The position numbers were made by a program, and so were the translations under genes. This document shows positions 28,738 to 37,799 of a DNA stretch of 64,000 nucleotides, piece by piece. The stretch spans positions 168,415-232,414 of the forward strand of contig NZ_BDJL01000132.1 of NCBI RefSeq assembly GCF_001950325.1, written 5' to 3'. The notes beneath the pieces were generated by a model. It had not been told where the DNA came from. It saw only the letters and a list, made by a program, of their open reading frames with translations, and ran no database searches. Position 1 is the stretch's first letter. The number at the start of each line of letters is the position of its first letter. The stretch comes from Carboxydothermus islandicus. Lineage in GTDB: Bacteria > Bacillota > Z-2901 > Carboxydothermales > Carboxydothermaceae.

Positions 28738-29704
28738 AGTAAGAAACCTTAAAAAATATTTTCCGGTGGTTAAAGGCTTCGGTCCTTTTAAGGAGATAAG
28801 ATGGTTAAAAGCTGTTGATGACGTATCTTTTACGTTACATAAAGGGGAAACTTTGGGATTAGTTGGGGAATCGGGATGCGGTAAATCAACCACCGGTCGT
28901 GCAATTTTGCGCTTAATTGAACCGACTTCCGGAGAGGTTATCTTTCAAGGAGAGAATATTATAGCTTTAAGTCAAAAAGAGATGCGAAAAAAACGACGAG
29001 AAATGCAGATTATTTTTCAGGACCCTTTTGCGTCTTTGGACCCGCGGATGACCGTGAAAGAAATTATTGCTGAACCGTTACGGGTATTTAAAACCAGGGA
29101 AAATATTAAAAAACGGGTTGAAGAATTAATTGAGAAGGTCGGTTTGAGCCGTTCGCATTTGGACCGCTATCCCCATGAGTTTTCCGGAGGTCAGCGCCAG
29201 AGAATTGGCATAGCCCGGGCTTTAGCTTTAAATCCAAAATTAATTGTCTGCGATGAACCGGTTTCTGCTTTGGATGTTTCCGTTCAGGCTCAGGTGATCA
29301 ATCTTTTGGAAGATTTACAAAAAGAATACGGACTAACTTATATCTTTATTGCTCACGATTTAAGTGTTGTTAAACATATTAGCCAGCGGGTCGCGGTAAT
29401 GTATTTGGGAAAGATAGTGGAATTGGGGCCGGTGGAGCAAATTTTTAATAACGCCAAACATCCGTATACCAAAGCGTTACTTTCGGCGATTCCGGTACCG
29501 GAGCCCGGGGCCAAAAAAGAAAAAATAATCTTAGAAGGAGATGTTCCAAGTCCCATAAATCCTCCAGCGGGTTGTAGTTTTCACCCCCGCTGTTCTGGGA
29601 AAAAACCAATTTGTATTGAAGTTATGCCGGACCTTGTGGAAGTGGAAAAAGGGCACGTTGTGAGGTGCCATTTATATAGCGGGGAGGTGAAAAGGGGGAT
29701 ATAG
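28718..29704 (+). CDS. Opp/Dpp-type ABC transporter ATP-binding protein (OppF/DppF-like)
   Basis: Second ATPase of the importer, 328 residues. Walker A GESGCGKS (about 51-58), signature FSGGQRQRI, Walker [13 protein letters not shown] and H-loop [10 protein letters not shown]. The usual insert after the first strand ([17 protein letters not shown]) and the C-terminal Cys extension ([14 protein letters not shown]) identify the OppF branch. The heterodimer with the preceding gene product powers the two permeases encoded downstream. Confidence 0.93.
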   Translation: MMQPLLEVRNLKKYFPVVKGFGPFKEIRWLKAVDDVSFTLHKGETLGLVGESGCGKSTTGRAILRLIEPTSGEVIFQGENIIALSQKEMRKKRREMQIIFQDPFASLDPRMTVKEIIAEPLRVFKTRENIKKRVEELIEKVGLSRSHLDRYPHEFSGGQRQRIGIARALALNPKLIVCDEPVSALDVSVQAQVINLLEDLQKEYGLTYIFIAHDLSVVKHISQRVAVMYLGKIVELGPVEQIFNNAKHPYTKALLSAIPVPEPGAKKEKIILEGDVPSPINPPAGCSFHPRCSGKKPICIEVMPDLVEVEKGHVVRCHLYSGEVKRGI

Positions 29705-29763
29705 ATTTTAGAAAATTAAGTAAATACTTCAGAAAATTAGAAAACATGGAGGAGGGAAAAGTT

Positions 29764-31365
29764 TTGAAGAAAATTAAAGTAGTATCCTTTTTGGTTCTCT
29801 TAGCTTTTGTATTTACTTTAACCGCTTGCGGGGGAAATACGGCTAAAAATGAAACAAAAGAAACAAAGGAAAAAGTATTTGTTTTTGCCAAATCCGGTGA
29901 TCCGGTAGGCCTGGATCCAGCAAACGTTACCGATGGGGAGTCAATTTATGTAACCCAGCAAATATTTGAAACCTTGGTGAAATATAAAGAGGACAATACC
30001 GAAGTAATTCCCGGGCTTGCCGAGTCCTGGGAAACTTCTAAGGACGGGCTTACCTGGACTTTTCATCTCCGGAAAGGGGTAAAGTTCCACGATGGCACAC
30101 CGTTTAATGCGGAAGCGGTGAAATTTAATTTTGACCGCTGGATGGATAAAAACAATCCTTACCATCACGGCGAGTTTGAGTATTACGGTTACATGTTTGG
30201 TGGTTACCCGGGAGTGATAAAAGAAGTTAAGGTGGTGGATGAATATACCGTTCAAATCACTTTAAAAACTCCTTTAGCTCCCTTCTTATCCAACCTGGCT
30301 ATGCCCAGCTTTGCTATTTCCAGTCCCGAAGCTATTAAAAAATACGGCCAGGATTACTTTAAACATCCGGTGGGTACCGGTCCATTTAAATTTGTTGAAT
30401 GGAAAAAAGATGACCGGGTAGTTTTAGAACGGTTTGATGAGTACTGGGGTGGAAAAGCCAACTTTGCCAAGGTTATTTTCCGTACCATTCCTGACAATTC
30501 GGCTCGACTCATGGAATTAAAGTCGGGTAATGTGGATGCGATAACTGACATAAATCCCGATGATGTAGAGACGGTTAAAAATGATCCCAACCTGCAGTTA
30601 CTGTTACGACCTTCAATGAACGTTGGGTACCTTGCTATGAACACGGAAAAGAAACCATTTGATAACGTTAAAGTTAGACAGGCAATTAACCATGCTATTA
30701 ATAAAAAAGCGTTGGTGGATGCTTTTTACGGCGGACTGGCCAAACCTGCCAAGAACCCCTTGCCCCCATCCCTCTGGGGTTATAACGATGAAATTCAAGA
30801 TTACGAGTATGATCCGGCCAAGGCTAAAGCACTGTTAGCGGAAGCGGGATATCCCAATGGCTTTACCACCACTTTATGGGCCATGCCGGTAGCAAGACCT
30901 TATATGCCGCAACCGAAACAAATTGCTGAAGCAATTCAAAAAGATTTAGAGGCGGTTGGAATTAAAGCAAAAATTGTAACTTATGACTGGGCTACTTACT
31001 TAAAGAAAGGTCAAAATGGGGAGCATGAATTGTATCTCCTGGGCTGGACCGGTGACAACGGTGACCCCGATAACTTCCTCTATGTATTGCTGGATAAAGA
31101 CAATGCCAAGAAAGGTTCTGCTTCCAACGTTGCCTTCTATAAGAATGATAAAGTTCACGATTTGTTAATAAAGGCCCAGCAGGAAAGTGACCAAACCAAG
31201 CGTGCCGAGTACTATAAGGAAGCTCAAGTAATTATTCATAATGATGCTCCTTGGGTTCCTTTAGTTCACTCAACGCCACCGTTAGCAGCCAAAAAATCGG
31301 TTAAAAACTGGATACCTCATCCTACCGGTAGTGAATGTTTCTTTAAAGTTGATAAAGACGAGTAA
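29764..31365 (+). CDS. extracellular solute-binding lipoprotein of the Opp/Dpp system (family 5)
   Basis: Substrate-binding protein, 533 residues from TTG 29764. The signal peptide ends in lipobox LTAC-GG (Cys at about residue 22), so it is a membrane-anchored lipoprotein. Family 5 signatures include LAESWETSKDGLTWTFHLRKG, VGTGPFKFVEW and KVRQAINHAINKK. The ATG at 29746 lies before the GGAGGAGGG site and is rejected as start. Ligand may be peptides, sugars or nickel complexes. A long hairpin follows before the permease genes. Confidence 0.92.
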   Translation: MKKIKVVSFLVLLAFVFTLTACGGNTAKNETKETKEKVFVFAKSGDPVGLDPANVTDGESIYVTQQIFETLVKYKEDNTEVIPGLAESWETSKDGLTWTFHLRKGVKFHDGTPFNAEAVKFNFDRWMDKNNPYHHGEFEYYGYMFGGYPGVIKEVKVVDEYTVQITLKTPLAPFLSNLAMPSFAISSPEAIKKYGQDYFKHPVGTGPFKFVEWKKDDRVVLERFDEYWGGKANFAKVIFRTIPDNSARLMELKSGNVDAITDINPDDVETVKNDPNLQLLLRPSMNVGYLAMNTEKKPFDNVKVRQAINHAINKKALVDAFYGGLAKPAKNPLPPSLWGYNDEIQDYEYDPAKAKALLAEAGYPNGFTTTLWAMPVARPYMPQPKQIAEAIQKDLEAVGIKAKIVTYDWATYLKKGQNGEHELYLLGWTGDNGDPDNFLYVLLDKDNAKKGSASNVAFYKNDKVHDLLIKAQQESDQTKRAEYYKEAQVIIHNDAPWVPLVHSTPPLAAKKSVKNWIPHPTGSECFFKVDKDE

Positions 31366-31370
31366 CAGGG

Positions 31371-31407
31371 TTTAAAAGAAGGGGGTAGATGACCCCCTTC
31401 TTTTAAA
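31371..31407 (+). terminator. long hairpin between binding-protein and permease genes (attenuator or mRNA stabiliser)
   Basis: A perfect 16-bp inverted repeat: 31371-31386 pairs with 31392-31407 around an AGATG loop. The core GAAGGGGG/CCCCCTTC is followed by TTTT, so it could end part of the transcripts and protect the upstream mRNA. Confidence 0.8.
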
Positions 31408-31421
31408 AATGGAGGTATACT

Positions 31422-32426
31422 ATGGTCAACTATATAGTGAGAAGATTATTACAACTGATTCCGGTACTCTTTGGGATAACCTTTCTTACTTTTATGCTCA
31501 TTCACTTTATTCCCGGTGATCCGGTAACGGTTATTCTTGGTGAACATGCCTCCCCGGAAAGGGCTGCGGAACTAAGAGAACAATTGGGTTTAAACGACCC
31601 TTTATATAAGCAGTATTTAAAGTTTTTAAATAACTTACTCCATGGTGACCTGGGGCGTTCAATTATAACCCATGAAAAAGTCTTAAAGGAATTGGCAACT
31701 TTTTTTCCGGCAACGGTCGAGTTAACGCTTGCCGCCATGTTTATTGCTACTGTCGTCGGAATTGCAGCGGGGGTTGTGGCAGCGGTTAAGCAGTATTCGT
31801 GGTTTGACAATTTAAGTATGCTCGGAGCTTTAACGGGGGTTTCCATGCCGATTTTTTGGCTGGGTTTAATGCTTATCTACCTTTTTGCCCAGGTTTTAGG
31901 CTGGCTTCCACCATCCGCCCGTTTAAGCATTGAGTATTCGGTTCCGACCGTTACCAATTTATACTTAATTGATACTTTACTGGCAGGCAACTGGGCGGCT
32001 TTTAAAGATGCTTTAGCTCACCTTATCTTACCGGCTTTAGCTTTAGGAACAATACCAATGTCGATTATTGCGCGCATGACCCGGAGTTCGATGCTGGAGG
32101 TTTTACGCCAGGACTATATTCGTACTGCCCGGGCTAAAGGTCTTGGTGAAGCAATGGTAATTTTAAAACATGCTTTAAAAAATGCTTTTTTACCGGTTTT
32201 GACCGTTATCGGTTTGCAGTTTGGTTACCTTTTAGGTGGGGCGGTCATGACCGAAACGGTGTTTTCCTGGCCTGGAGTTGGGCGCTATATTTATCAAGCT
32301 ATTATGGCCAGGGATTTTCCCGTAGTTCAGGGAAGTATTACAATTATTGCCCTAATTTTTGTTTTAATTAATTTAATTGTTGATATTTTGTATACGGTAA
32401 TAGATCCCCGAATTCGGTATCAGTAG
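31422..32426 (+). CDS. Opp/Dpp-type ABC transporter permease (OppB/DppB-like)
   Basis: Membrane permease of 334 residues with about six helices. N-terminal MVNYIVRRLLQLIPVLFGIT and the motif HFIPGDPV are typical of DppB. The EAA coupling loop reads DYIRTARAKGLGEAMVILKHALKNA and should dock the ATPases. The C-terminus TVIDPRIRYQ is also typical. GGAGG precedes ATG 31422, 14 bases after the hairpin. Pairs with the next permease. Confidence 0.93.
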   Translation: MVNYIVRRLLQLIPVLFGITFLTFMLIHFIPGDPVTVILGEHASPERAAELREQLGLNDPLYKQYLKFLNNLLHGDLGRSIITHEKVLKELATFFPATVELTLAAMFIATVVGIAAGVVAAVKQYSWFDNLSMLGALTGVSMPIFWLGLMLIYLFAQVLGWLPPSARLSIEYSVPTVTNLYLIDTLLAGNWAAFKDALAHLILPALALGTIPMSIIARMTRSSMLEVLRQDYIRTARAKGLGEAMVILKHALKNAFLPVLTVIGLQFGYLLGGAVMTETVFSWPGVGRYIYQAIMARDFPVVQGSITIIALIFVLINLIVDILYTVIDPRIRYQ

Positions 32427-32439
32427 CAGGAGGATAGCG

Positions 32440-33288
32440 ATGGGTAAATTTTGGGAAAAAGACTGGATAAAACGCCTATTAAAGAATAAAGCAGCGGTGG
32501 TAGGATTAATTATTGTCTTACTTTTATCATTTACTGCAATTTTTGCTCCCGTGCTTGCTCCCTATGACCCGATTAAAGATGGAAGTTTACAAAATAGGTT
32601 AAAAGCCCCTTCTTCGGAGCATTTGCTTGGCACCGATAAGTTAGGCCGGGATATTTTAAGCCGTATAATTTTTGGAGCACGAATTTCGGTAGAAATTGGC
32701 GTGATTTCTGTAGGTCTGGCGTTAATCGTTGGAACGCTAATGGGTTTAACTGCCGGTTATTATGGTGGTTTTCTTGATTCTATTCTTATGAGGATTGTGG
32801 ATATTATTTTAGCTTTTCCCAGCATTCTTCTGGCTATAGCCATAACTTCGGTATTGGGGCCCAGTTTAAATAATGCAATGATTGCGGTGGGAATTGTGAT
32901 GGTGCCAAGTTTTGCCCGGGTAGTACGGTCTACGGTGTTAAGTTTAAAAGAAATGGAGTTTGTGGAAGCAGCCCGGGCGGTTGGGGCCAATGATTTTACC
33001 ATATTGTTTCGCCATATTTTACCCAACTCTATGGCGCCAATAATTGTTCAGGGTACAATGAATATTGGTACTGCAATCCTGGATGCCGCCGGGCTTAGCT
33101 TTTTGGGGCTTGGGGCTCAACCCCCAACCCCCGAGTGGGGTGCGATGCTGGTAGATGCCCGGGAACTTTTAGTGAAAGCTCCATGGGTTGCTTTTTTTCC
33201 GGGATTAGCAATTATGTTAACCGTTTTGGGCTTTAATCTGTTAGGCGATGGTTTAAGGGATGCTCTGGATCCCCGCTTAAAACAATAG
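32440..33288 (+). CDS. Opp/Dpp-type ABC transporter permease (OppC/DppC-like)
   Basis: Second permease, 282 residues, about six helices. Family markers: N-terminal helix AVVGLIIVLLLSF, HLLGTDKLGRDILSRIIFGARIS, EAA loop FVEAARAVGANDFTILFRHILPN, and C-terminal LGDGLRDALDPRLKQ. AGGAGG lies ahead of ATG 32440. It closes the five-gene operon (two ATPases, binding protein, two permeases), followed by a strong terminator. Confidence 0.94.
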   Translation: MGKFWEKDWIKRLLKNKAAVVGLIIVLLLSFTAIFAPVLAPYDPIKDGSLQNRLKAPSSEHLLGTDKLGRDILSRIIFGARISVEIGVISVGLALIVGTLMGLTAGYYGGFLDSILMRIVDIILAFPSILLAIAITSVLGPSLNNAMIAVGIVMVPSFARVVRSTVLSLKEMEFVEAARAVGANDFTILFRHILPNSMAPIIVQGTMNIGTAILDAAGLSFLGLGAQPPTPEWGAMLVDARELLVKAPWVAFFPGLAIMLTVLGFNLLGDGLRDALDPRLKQ

Positions 33289-33294
33289 GTTTTT

Positions 33295-33320
33295 AAGCTG
33301 CAGTTCCTGCAGCTTTTTTT
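33295..33320 (+). terminator. terminator of the Opp/Dpp operon
   Basis: AAGCTGCAG (33295-33303), loop TTC, CTGCAGCTT (33307-33315), then a T-run. Confidence 0.92.
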
Positions 33321-33321
33321 A

Positions 33322-33330
33322 TGTTATAAT
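33322..33330 (+). promoter_or_regulatory. extended -10 promoter before the MoxR/VWA pair
   Basis: TGT-TATAAT at 33322-33330, directly after the Opp terminator and 34 bases before TTG 33365; no clear -35 because the terminator occupies that place. Confidence 0.55.
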
Positions 33331-33364
33331 TAAGGGAAAATGGGGAAGTTAGGGGGAGAATTAC

Positions 33365-34237
33365 TTGGAAGGTTACAAAGAGCTTATCCAAAAAATGGAG
33401 GATGCGGGATATTTAACCTCGGCGGAAACGGCCATACCGGTTTTTTTGGCATTAAAGCTAAATAAACCAATTTTAGTTGAAGGGCCTCCCGGAGTTGGTA
33501 AAACGGAGCTGGCAAAGGTGCTGGCTAAAGTTTTAAATACAGAGTTAATTCGCCTTCAGTGTTATGAAGGCTTGGATGAGGCTAAAGCTTTGTACGAATG
33601 GAACTATCATAAACAGTTAATTGCCATTCAAAGCAGCAAAAATAACGACGATAAGACTTTTGTTTTTTCCGAAGAGTACCTTTTAGAAAGACCTTTATTA
33701 AAAGCTCTTCGGGCGCAAAAAAAGCCTGTGCTATTAATCGATGAAATTGATAAAGTGGATGAAGAGTTTGAGGCCTTTTTGTTTGAACTTCTTTCGGATT
33801 TTCAGGTAACAATACCGGAGCTTGGAACTATTAAAGCCAGGGAGACTCCTCTGGTGGTGCTAACGAGCAACGGAAGTCGCGAACTATCCGATGGTCTAAA
33901 AAGACGGGCCGTTTATTTGTATATTGATTTTCCTGAGGTAGAATTGGAAACTAAGATAATTCTTAAGAAAGTCAGCGGAATCTGTAAAGAGTTAGCAGAA
34001 AAAGTAGCCACTGCCGTTCATTTTCTCCGCCGGGAGTTGGATCTTTATAAACCTCCTGCCATTTCCGAAACTTTGGATTGGGCCAAAACTCTTGCTTTGT
34101 TGGGGGAGGAGCGTTTAACGAAAGAGTTTATTGAAAATACCATTGGGTTTGTTTTAAAAAATAAAGAGGATATTGAAACGTTTTATGAAAAAGGTGGGGC
34201 AAATCGCCTGCTCCAATATATAACTGAAAATACTTAA
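33365..34237 (+). CDS. MoxR-family AAA+ ATPase, CoxD-like
   Basis: 290 residues. Walker A GPPGVGKTE (about 40-48), Walker B VLLIDEIDK, sensor-1 VVLTSNGSREL and arginine-finger region DGLKRRAVYLYID. Family knowledge: MoxR ATPases act as chaperones that insert cofactors or activate enzymes with a VWA partner; CoxD helps mature the Mo-Cu CO dehydrogenase of Oligotropha. The next gene is such a VWA partner. No CO dehydrogenase structural gene lies in this window. Starts with TTG 33365 after AGGGGGAG. Confidence 0.85.
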   Translation: MEGYKELIQKMEDAGYLTSAETAIPVFLALKLNKPILVEGPPGVGKTELAKVLAKVLNTELIRLQCYEGLDEAKALYEWNYHKQLIAIQSSKNNDDKTFVFSEEYLLERPLLKALRAQKKPVLLIDEIDKVDEEFEAFLFELLSDFQVTIPELGTIKARETPLVVLTSNGSRELSDGLKRRAVYLYIDFPEVELETKIILKKVSGICKELAEKVATAVHFLRRELDLYKPPAISETLDWAKTLALLGEERLTKEFIENTIGFVLKNKEDIETFYEKGGANRLLQYITENT

Positions 34238-34250
34238 ACGAGGGAGTAAA

Positions 34251-35486
34251 ATGTTAAAAAATGTCCTGTTTTTTGTGGATTTATTAAGGATGCAGGGCTT
34301 TTCCATTTCCACCGGGGAAATTGAAGATTTGTTAAAAGCTCTTGCAATGGTAAATCCCCAAAATAAGAGCGAGTTAAAAGCGGTTTTTCAGGCAACATTA
34401 CTCAAAAGTAGCGGTCTTAAAGATAGTTTTAGTGAAATTTTTGATTTTTACTTTACCGATGATTTTTTAAGACCAGTTCCCCACCCAGGGGTAAAAAGAG
34501 TGGATAAAGCTCACAGGGTTAATCAAGCTTTGAAACAGGCCGGTATTTACCGGGAAATTGAATTTAGTACCAGGGAAAAGGAAGTTTTAAATAGTCTTCC
34601 GCCGGAAGTTTTACAAAAACTTTACGAAAAAATTAAGCAATTTTACCCCAATCAAATTGTAGATAGCTTTCCATTATTAGAAAAAACCATAAGGGGAGTC
34701 TTAAAATATTATCAAGAACGGATGGTTTTACCGGAGGCGGGAGTGGGTGGTCGGAGAAAAGACCTTTTTACTGCCAATTTAAAGGATTTAAGCGAACGGG
34801 ATTACGAAAGGGTGGAAAAATTAATTAAACGTTATGCTGGAAGATTAAATGCCAGAGCTTCAAGACGCTTGAAAGAAACCAGAAGGAAAAAGTATTTAAA
34901 TTTAAGAAAAACCATTCGCGCCAATTTATCCCACGGGGGAGTGTTATTTAGGTTAAAATACCGGGAAAAGAAAAAAAATAAGCCCCAAATTACCCTTTTA
35001 GTTGATGTCTCGGCATCGATGGCGATTTACGCTAAATTTGCCCTTTCGTTTTTATTTGCTGTGGCCCGAAGCTTAAAAAAAATTGAACTTTACCTTTTTG
35101 CCGAAGATTTAGAAGCGTTACCGCTTAAAAATTATAACAAGTCTCTTCTGGATTTAAAGCGGTTAATCGAAGATAGCCAGCAGTGGGGACGGGGTACAAA
35201 TCTCAATCAAGCCTTAAAAAGTTACCTGAATATTGCCAAAACCAGAAGAAGTTTGCGCCGGACGCTTTTAATCTTTTCCGACGGAAAAACGGTGCAGTTT
35301 GCTGAAACTTTAGGGGAGCTTAAGAAAATTTGCTCACAATACCGGGATGTAAAATTTTTAAATCCGGTACCCGCCAAAAAATGGCAGGAAGATACTTTAC
35401 TTAAAAAATTGGCCCAGGAAGTTTCCATGATTGAGACAAACAGCGTTGAACATTTGCAGGCTGTATTCAGTAAAATTTTGAGTTAA
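34251..35486 (+). CDS. VWA-domain protein, CoxE-like
   Basis: 411 residues. N-terminal helical region (about 1-230), rich in Lys and Arg near residues 185-245, then a von Willebrand A domain (about 240-411) with a full MIDAS metal site: DVSAS, Thr in GRGTNLNQ, and the Asp in IFSDGK. Family knowledge: CoxE-type proteins pair with MoxR ATPases as adaptors that carry the complex to its target enzyme. Fourteen bases after the ATPase gene and thirteen before bshB1, so it may share the bacillithiol transcript. Confidence 0.83.
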   Translation: MLKNVLFFVDLLRMQGFSISTGEIEDLLKALAMVNPQNKSELKAVFQATLLKSSGLKDSFSEIFDFYFTDDFLRPVPHPGVKRVDKAHRVNQALKQAGIYREIEFSTREKEVLNSLPPEVLQKLYEKIKQFYPNQIVDSFPLLEKTIRGVLKYYQERMVLPEAGVGGRRKDLFTANLKDLSERDYERVEKLIKRYAGRLNARASRRLKETRRKKYLNLRKTIRANLSHGGVLFRLKYREKKKNKPQITLLVDVSASMAIYAKFALSFLFAVARSLKKIELYLFAEDLEALPLKNYNKSLLDLKRLIEDSQQWGRGTNLNQALKSYLNIAKTRRSLRRTLLIFSDGKTVQFAETLGELKKICSQYRDVKFLNPVPAKKWQEDTLLKKLAQEVSMIETNSVEHLQAVFSKILS

Positions 35487-35499
35487 GGAGGCAAAATAA

Positions 35500-36207
35500 A
35501 TGGAGAAGGTTGATTTTTTAGCTTTTGGAGCCCATCCCGATGATATTGAGTGCGGCATTGGTGGAACGATCGCCAAGTTAACCCGGCTTGGTTATAAGGT
35601 GGGACTGGTGGATTTAACCCTGGGTGAAATGGCTTCCAACGGTACTACCGAGCAAAGACAGGATGAAGCGTATAAGGCAATGGAGATTTTAGGAGCAAGC
35701 TTTCGGATAAATTTAAAAATTCCCGATCGGGGTATTAATTTAACGCCGGAAAATATCGAAAAAGTAGTCGAGATTTTACGCAAAGCCCAGCCGAAGGTAA
35801 TTGCTGCCCCCTACTGGGTGGATAGGCATCCGGATCACGAAAGGGCTGGAAGCTTAGTTAAAGAAGGTTTTTTTAGTGCAGGACTAAGCAAAGTGTTACC
35901 AGAAATAAAGCCAATTAAAAGACCGGAGAAGTATTTAAGATATTTTTTAACGATTCCAGCTACCCCAAGCTTTGTAGTGGATGTAACGGATTATTATGCC
36001 ATTAAAAAAAGGGCTATTTTAGCCCATGTTTCGCAGTTTGCGCACCGTCCGGAATTCAGTCAAACATTTTTAAATGAAGGACAGTTTTTAGGCAGGATAG
36101 AAAGCCGGGACCTCTTTTTTGGTGCGCAAATAGGAAAAAGGTACGGAGAAGGTTTTGTCTTACAGGAATTGCTGGAGTTAGAACATCCTCTGGCATTAAT
36201 TAAGTAG
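35500..36207 (+). CDS. bshB1: bacillithiol biosynthesis deacetylase BshB1
   Basis: Zinc deacetylase (LmbE/PIG-L family) that turns GlcNAc-malate into GlcN-malate. 235 residues: FGAHPDDIECGIGGT near the start holds the zinc His and Asp pair, WVDRHPDHERAG carries another His, and FFGAQIGKRYGEGF at the C-terminus is specific to the BshB1 group. AAGGAGG precedes ATG 35500. Eight bases before bshA, the enzyme of the previous step, which supports the assignment. Confidence 0.92.
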   Translation: MEKVDFLAFGAHPDDIECGIGGTIAKLTRLGYKVGLVDLTLGEMASNGTTEQRQDEAYKAMEILGASFRINLKIPDRGINLTPENIEKVVEILRKAQPKVIAAPYWVDRHPDHERAGSLVKEGFFSAGLSKVLPEIKPIKRPEKYLRYFLTIPATPSFVVDVTDYYAIKKRAILAHVSQFAHRPEFSQTFLNEGQFLGRIESRDLFFGAQIGKRYGEGFVLQELLELEHPLALIK

Positions 36208-36215
36208 GTGATCCT

Positions 36216-37352
36216 GTGAAAATCGGCATTGTGTGTTATCCCGGCTATGGAGGAAGTGGAGTTGTAGCTGCAGAACTGGGCAAGGCGTTAGGACAAAAAG
36301 GGGTTGAAGTTCATTTTATCTGTTTTGAACGCCCTTTTCGTTTGGAAGGAATTCTTCCCGGGGTTTATTACCACGAGGTAGAGCCGGTCGATTATCCGCT
36401 CTTTAAGTTTCCTTTATACTATTTGCCCCTGGCTGGAAAAATTATTGAAGTTGTGCGGACTTACCAGATAGACTTAATTCATACCCACTATGCTATCCCC
36501 CATACGGTAGCAGCCTTGACGGCTAAGGAAATTTTAAGCAGCGAAGGTAAAGATATCAAAGTTATAACTACCATCCACGGTACTGATGTTACCTTAGTCG
36601 GCCAGCGGCGAGAACTTTTTGATGTAACCCGCTGGTCCATTCTAAAATCCGACGGAGTTACGGCGGTTTCAGAATACTTGAAAAATGTAACCTGTGATAT
36701 TTTTGCCGTAAGTCCCGAGACCATCGAGGTTATCTACAATTTTGTTGATCTGGACGAATATCAGCCGAAAAAGGAAGAAAGCTTAAAAGAAAAACTGGGA
36801 GTTTCGGAAAAGCAAAAAGTGATCACTCATATTTCCAATTTTCGGCCGGTAAAACGGGCTTTGGATGTTTTAGAAATTTTTTCTGTAGTGCAAACCGAGA
36901 TTGATACTGTTTTAGTGTACGTAGGTGAAGGACCGGATACCGGCAGGGTTCTTGATGAAGTGCAGAAGAAAAAGCTTGCGAATAAAGTGAAGTTTTTAGG
37001 GAAGATGCCTAAAGTCATTGACGTGTTAAGTATTTCCGATGTTCTTTTAATTACTTCCGAAACTGAGAGTTTTGGCCTGGTGGCTTTAGAAGCGATGGCT
37101 ATGGAAGTTCCGGTGGTTGCTTACCGGGTTGGAGGTTTGCCGGAGGTAGTGGTCGATGGGAAGACCGGTTACCTGGTGGATTATTTGGATCGCGAAAAGG
37201 CGGCAGAGGCGGTGGTAAAATTACTTAAGGAGCCTGGGCTTAAAAGGGATTTTGGAAGATGGGGGCGAATTAGAGCCAAAGAACGTTTTAGTAAAGAAAA
37301 ACAAGTACTAAACTATTTAAACTACTATGAAAAAATTTTAAATGGTTTATAA
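36216..37352 (+). CDS. bshA: N-acetyl-alpha-D-glucosaminyl L-malate synthase BshA
   Basis: GT4 glycosyltransferase that joins UDP-GlcNAc and L-malate, the first bacillithiol step. 378 residues with CYPGYGGSGVVAAELG at the start, HTHYAIPHTVAA, NFRPVKRALDV and the GT4 sugar-nucleotide motif ETESFGLVALEAMAMEVPV. These are diagnostic for BshA. GTG 36216 after AAGTAGGTG is the start. Its stop codon overlaps the -10 of the perR promoter. BshC, the last enzyme of the pathway, is not in the window. Confidence 0.92.
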   Translation: MKIGIVCYPGYGGSGVVAAELGKALGQKGVEVHFICFERPFRLEGILPGVYYHEVEPVDYPLFKFPLYYLPLAGKIIEVVRTYQIDLIHTHYAIPHTVAALTAKEILSSEGKDIKVITTIHGTDVTLVGQRRELFDVTRWSILKSDGVTAVSEYLKNVTCDIFAVSPETIEVIYNFVDLDEYQPKKEESLKEKLGVSEKQKVITHISNFRPVKRALDVLEIFSVVQTEIDTVLVYVGEGPDTGRVLDEVQKKKLANKVKFLGKMPKVIDVLSISDVLLITSETESFGLVALEAMAMEVPVVAYRVGGLPEVVVDGKTGYLVDYLDREKAAEAVVKLLKEPGLKRDFGRWGRIRAKERFSKEKQVLNYLNYYEKILNGL

Positions 37353-37377
37353 TAGTAAATAAGAACTATTATTATAA
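37347..37377 (+). promoter_or_regulatory. perR promoter with PerR-box-like inverted repeat
   Basis: TTATAATAGT (37347-37356) and ACTATTATTATAA (37365-37377) are nearly inverted copies. Each half resembles half of the Bacillus PerR box TTATAATNATTATAA (about 10 of 14 fixed positions at each site). TATAAT 37348-37353 could be the -10. Confidence 0.5.
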
Positions 37378-37396
37378 CTTTTTTGGGGTGAAACCA

Positions 37397-37789
37397 ATGG
37401 CAGCAACCACAAGAATGACCCGACAAAAGAAAGTTATTATGGACATCTTAAAAAATACCAAAACTCATCCAACTGCCGATTGGGTTTACGAACAGGCTCG
37501 AAGAATAATTCCCGATATAAGCCTTGGTACCGTTTACCGGAATTTGAGACAATTAACCCAGTCCGGGGAAATTTTGGAGCTGAATTACGGCAGTTCTTAC
37601 AGCCGTTTTGACGGAAATCCGGTGCCTCATTACCATTTTGTCTGTGAAAATTGCGGCAGGGTTTACGATGTTGATATGCCCATCTTGGAGAAGATTGAAA
37701 AAGAAGTGGAAGAAAAGACGGGGTTTTCTGTAAAAAATCATCGTTTAGAATTTTACGGCGTATGCGGAAATTGTCAGCAAAAAAGTTAG
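37397..37789 (+). CDS. perR: PerR-type peroxide-sensing repressor (Fur family)
   Basis: 130 residues from ATG 37397. Metal-sensing residues of PerR are conserved: His in HPTADWVY, Asp in YSRFDG, HYHFVC and the Asp in YDVDMP. The structural zinc site is CENCG plus CGNCQ at the end. SRFD with Asp fits PerR rather than Fur. Family knowledge: peroxide oxidises a sensor His and the repressor leaves the DNA. It follows the bacillithiol genes; a PerR-box-like repeat lies just upstream, so it may control itself. Confidence 0.88.
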   Translation: MAATTRMTRQKKVIMDILKNTKTHPTADWVYEQARRIIPDISLGTVYRNLRQLTQSGEILELNYGSSYSRFDGNPVPHYHFVCENCGRVYDVDMPILEKIEKEVEEKTGFSVKNHRLEFYGVCGNCQQKS

Positions 37790-37799
37790 GGTGGATTAA

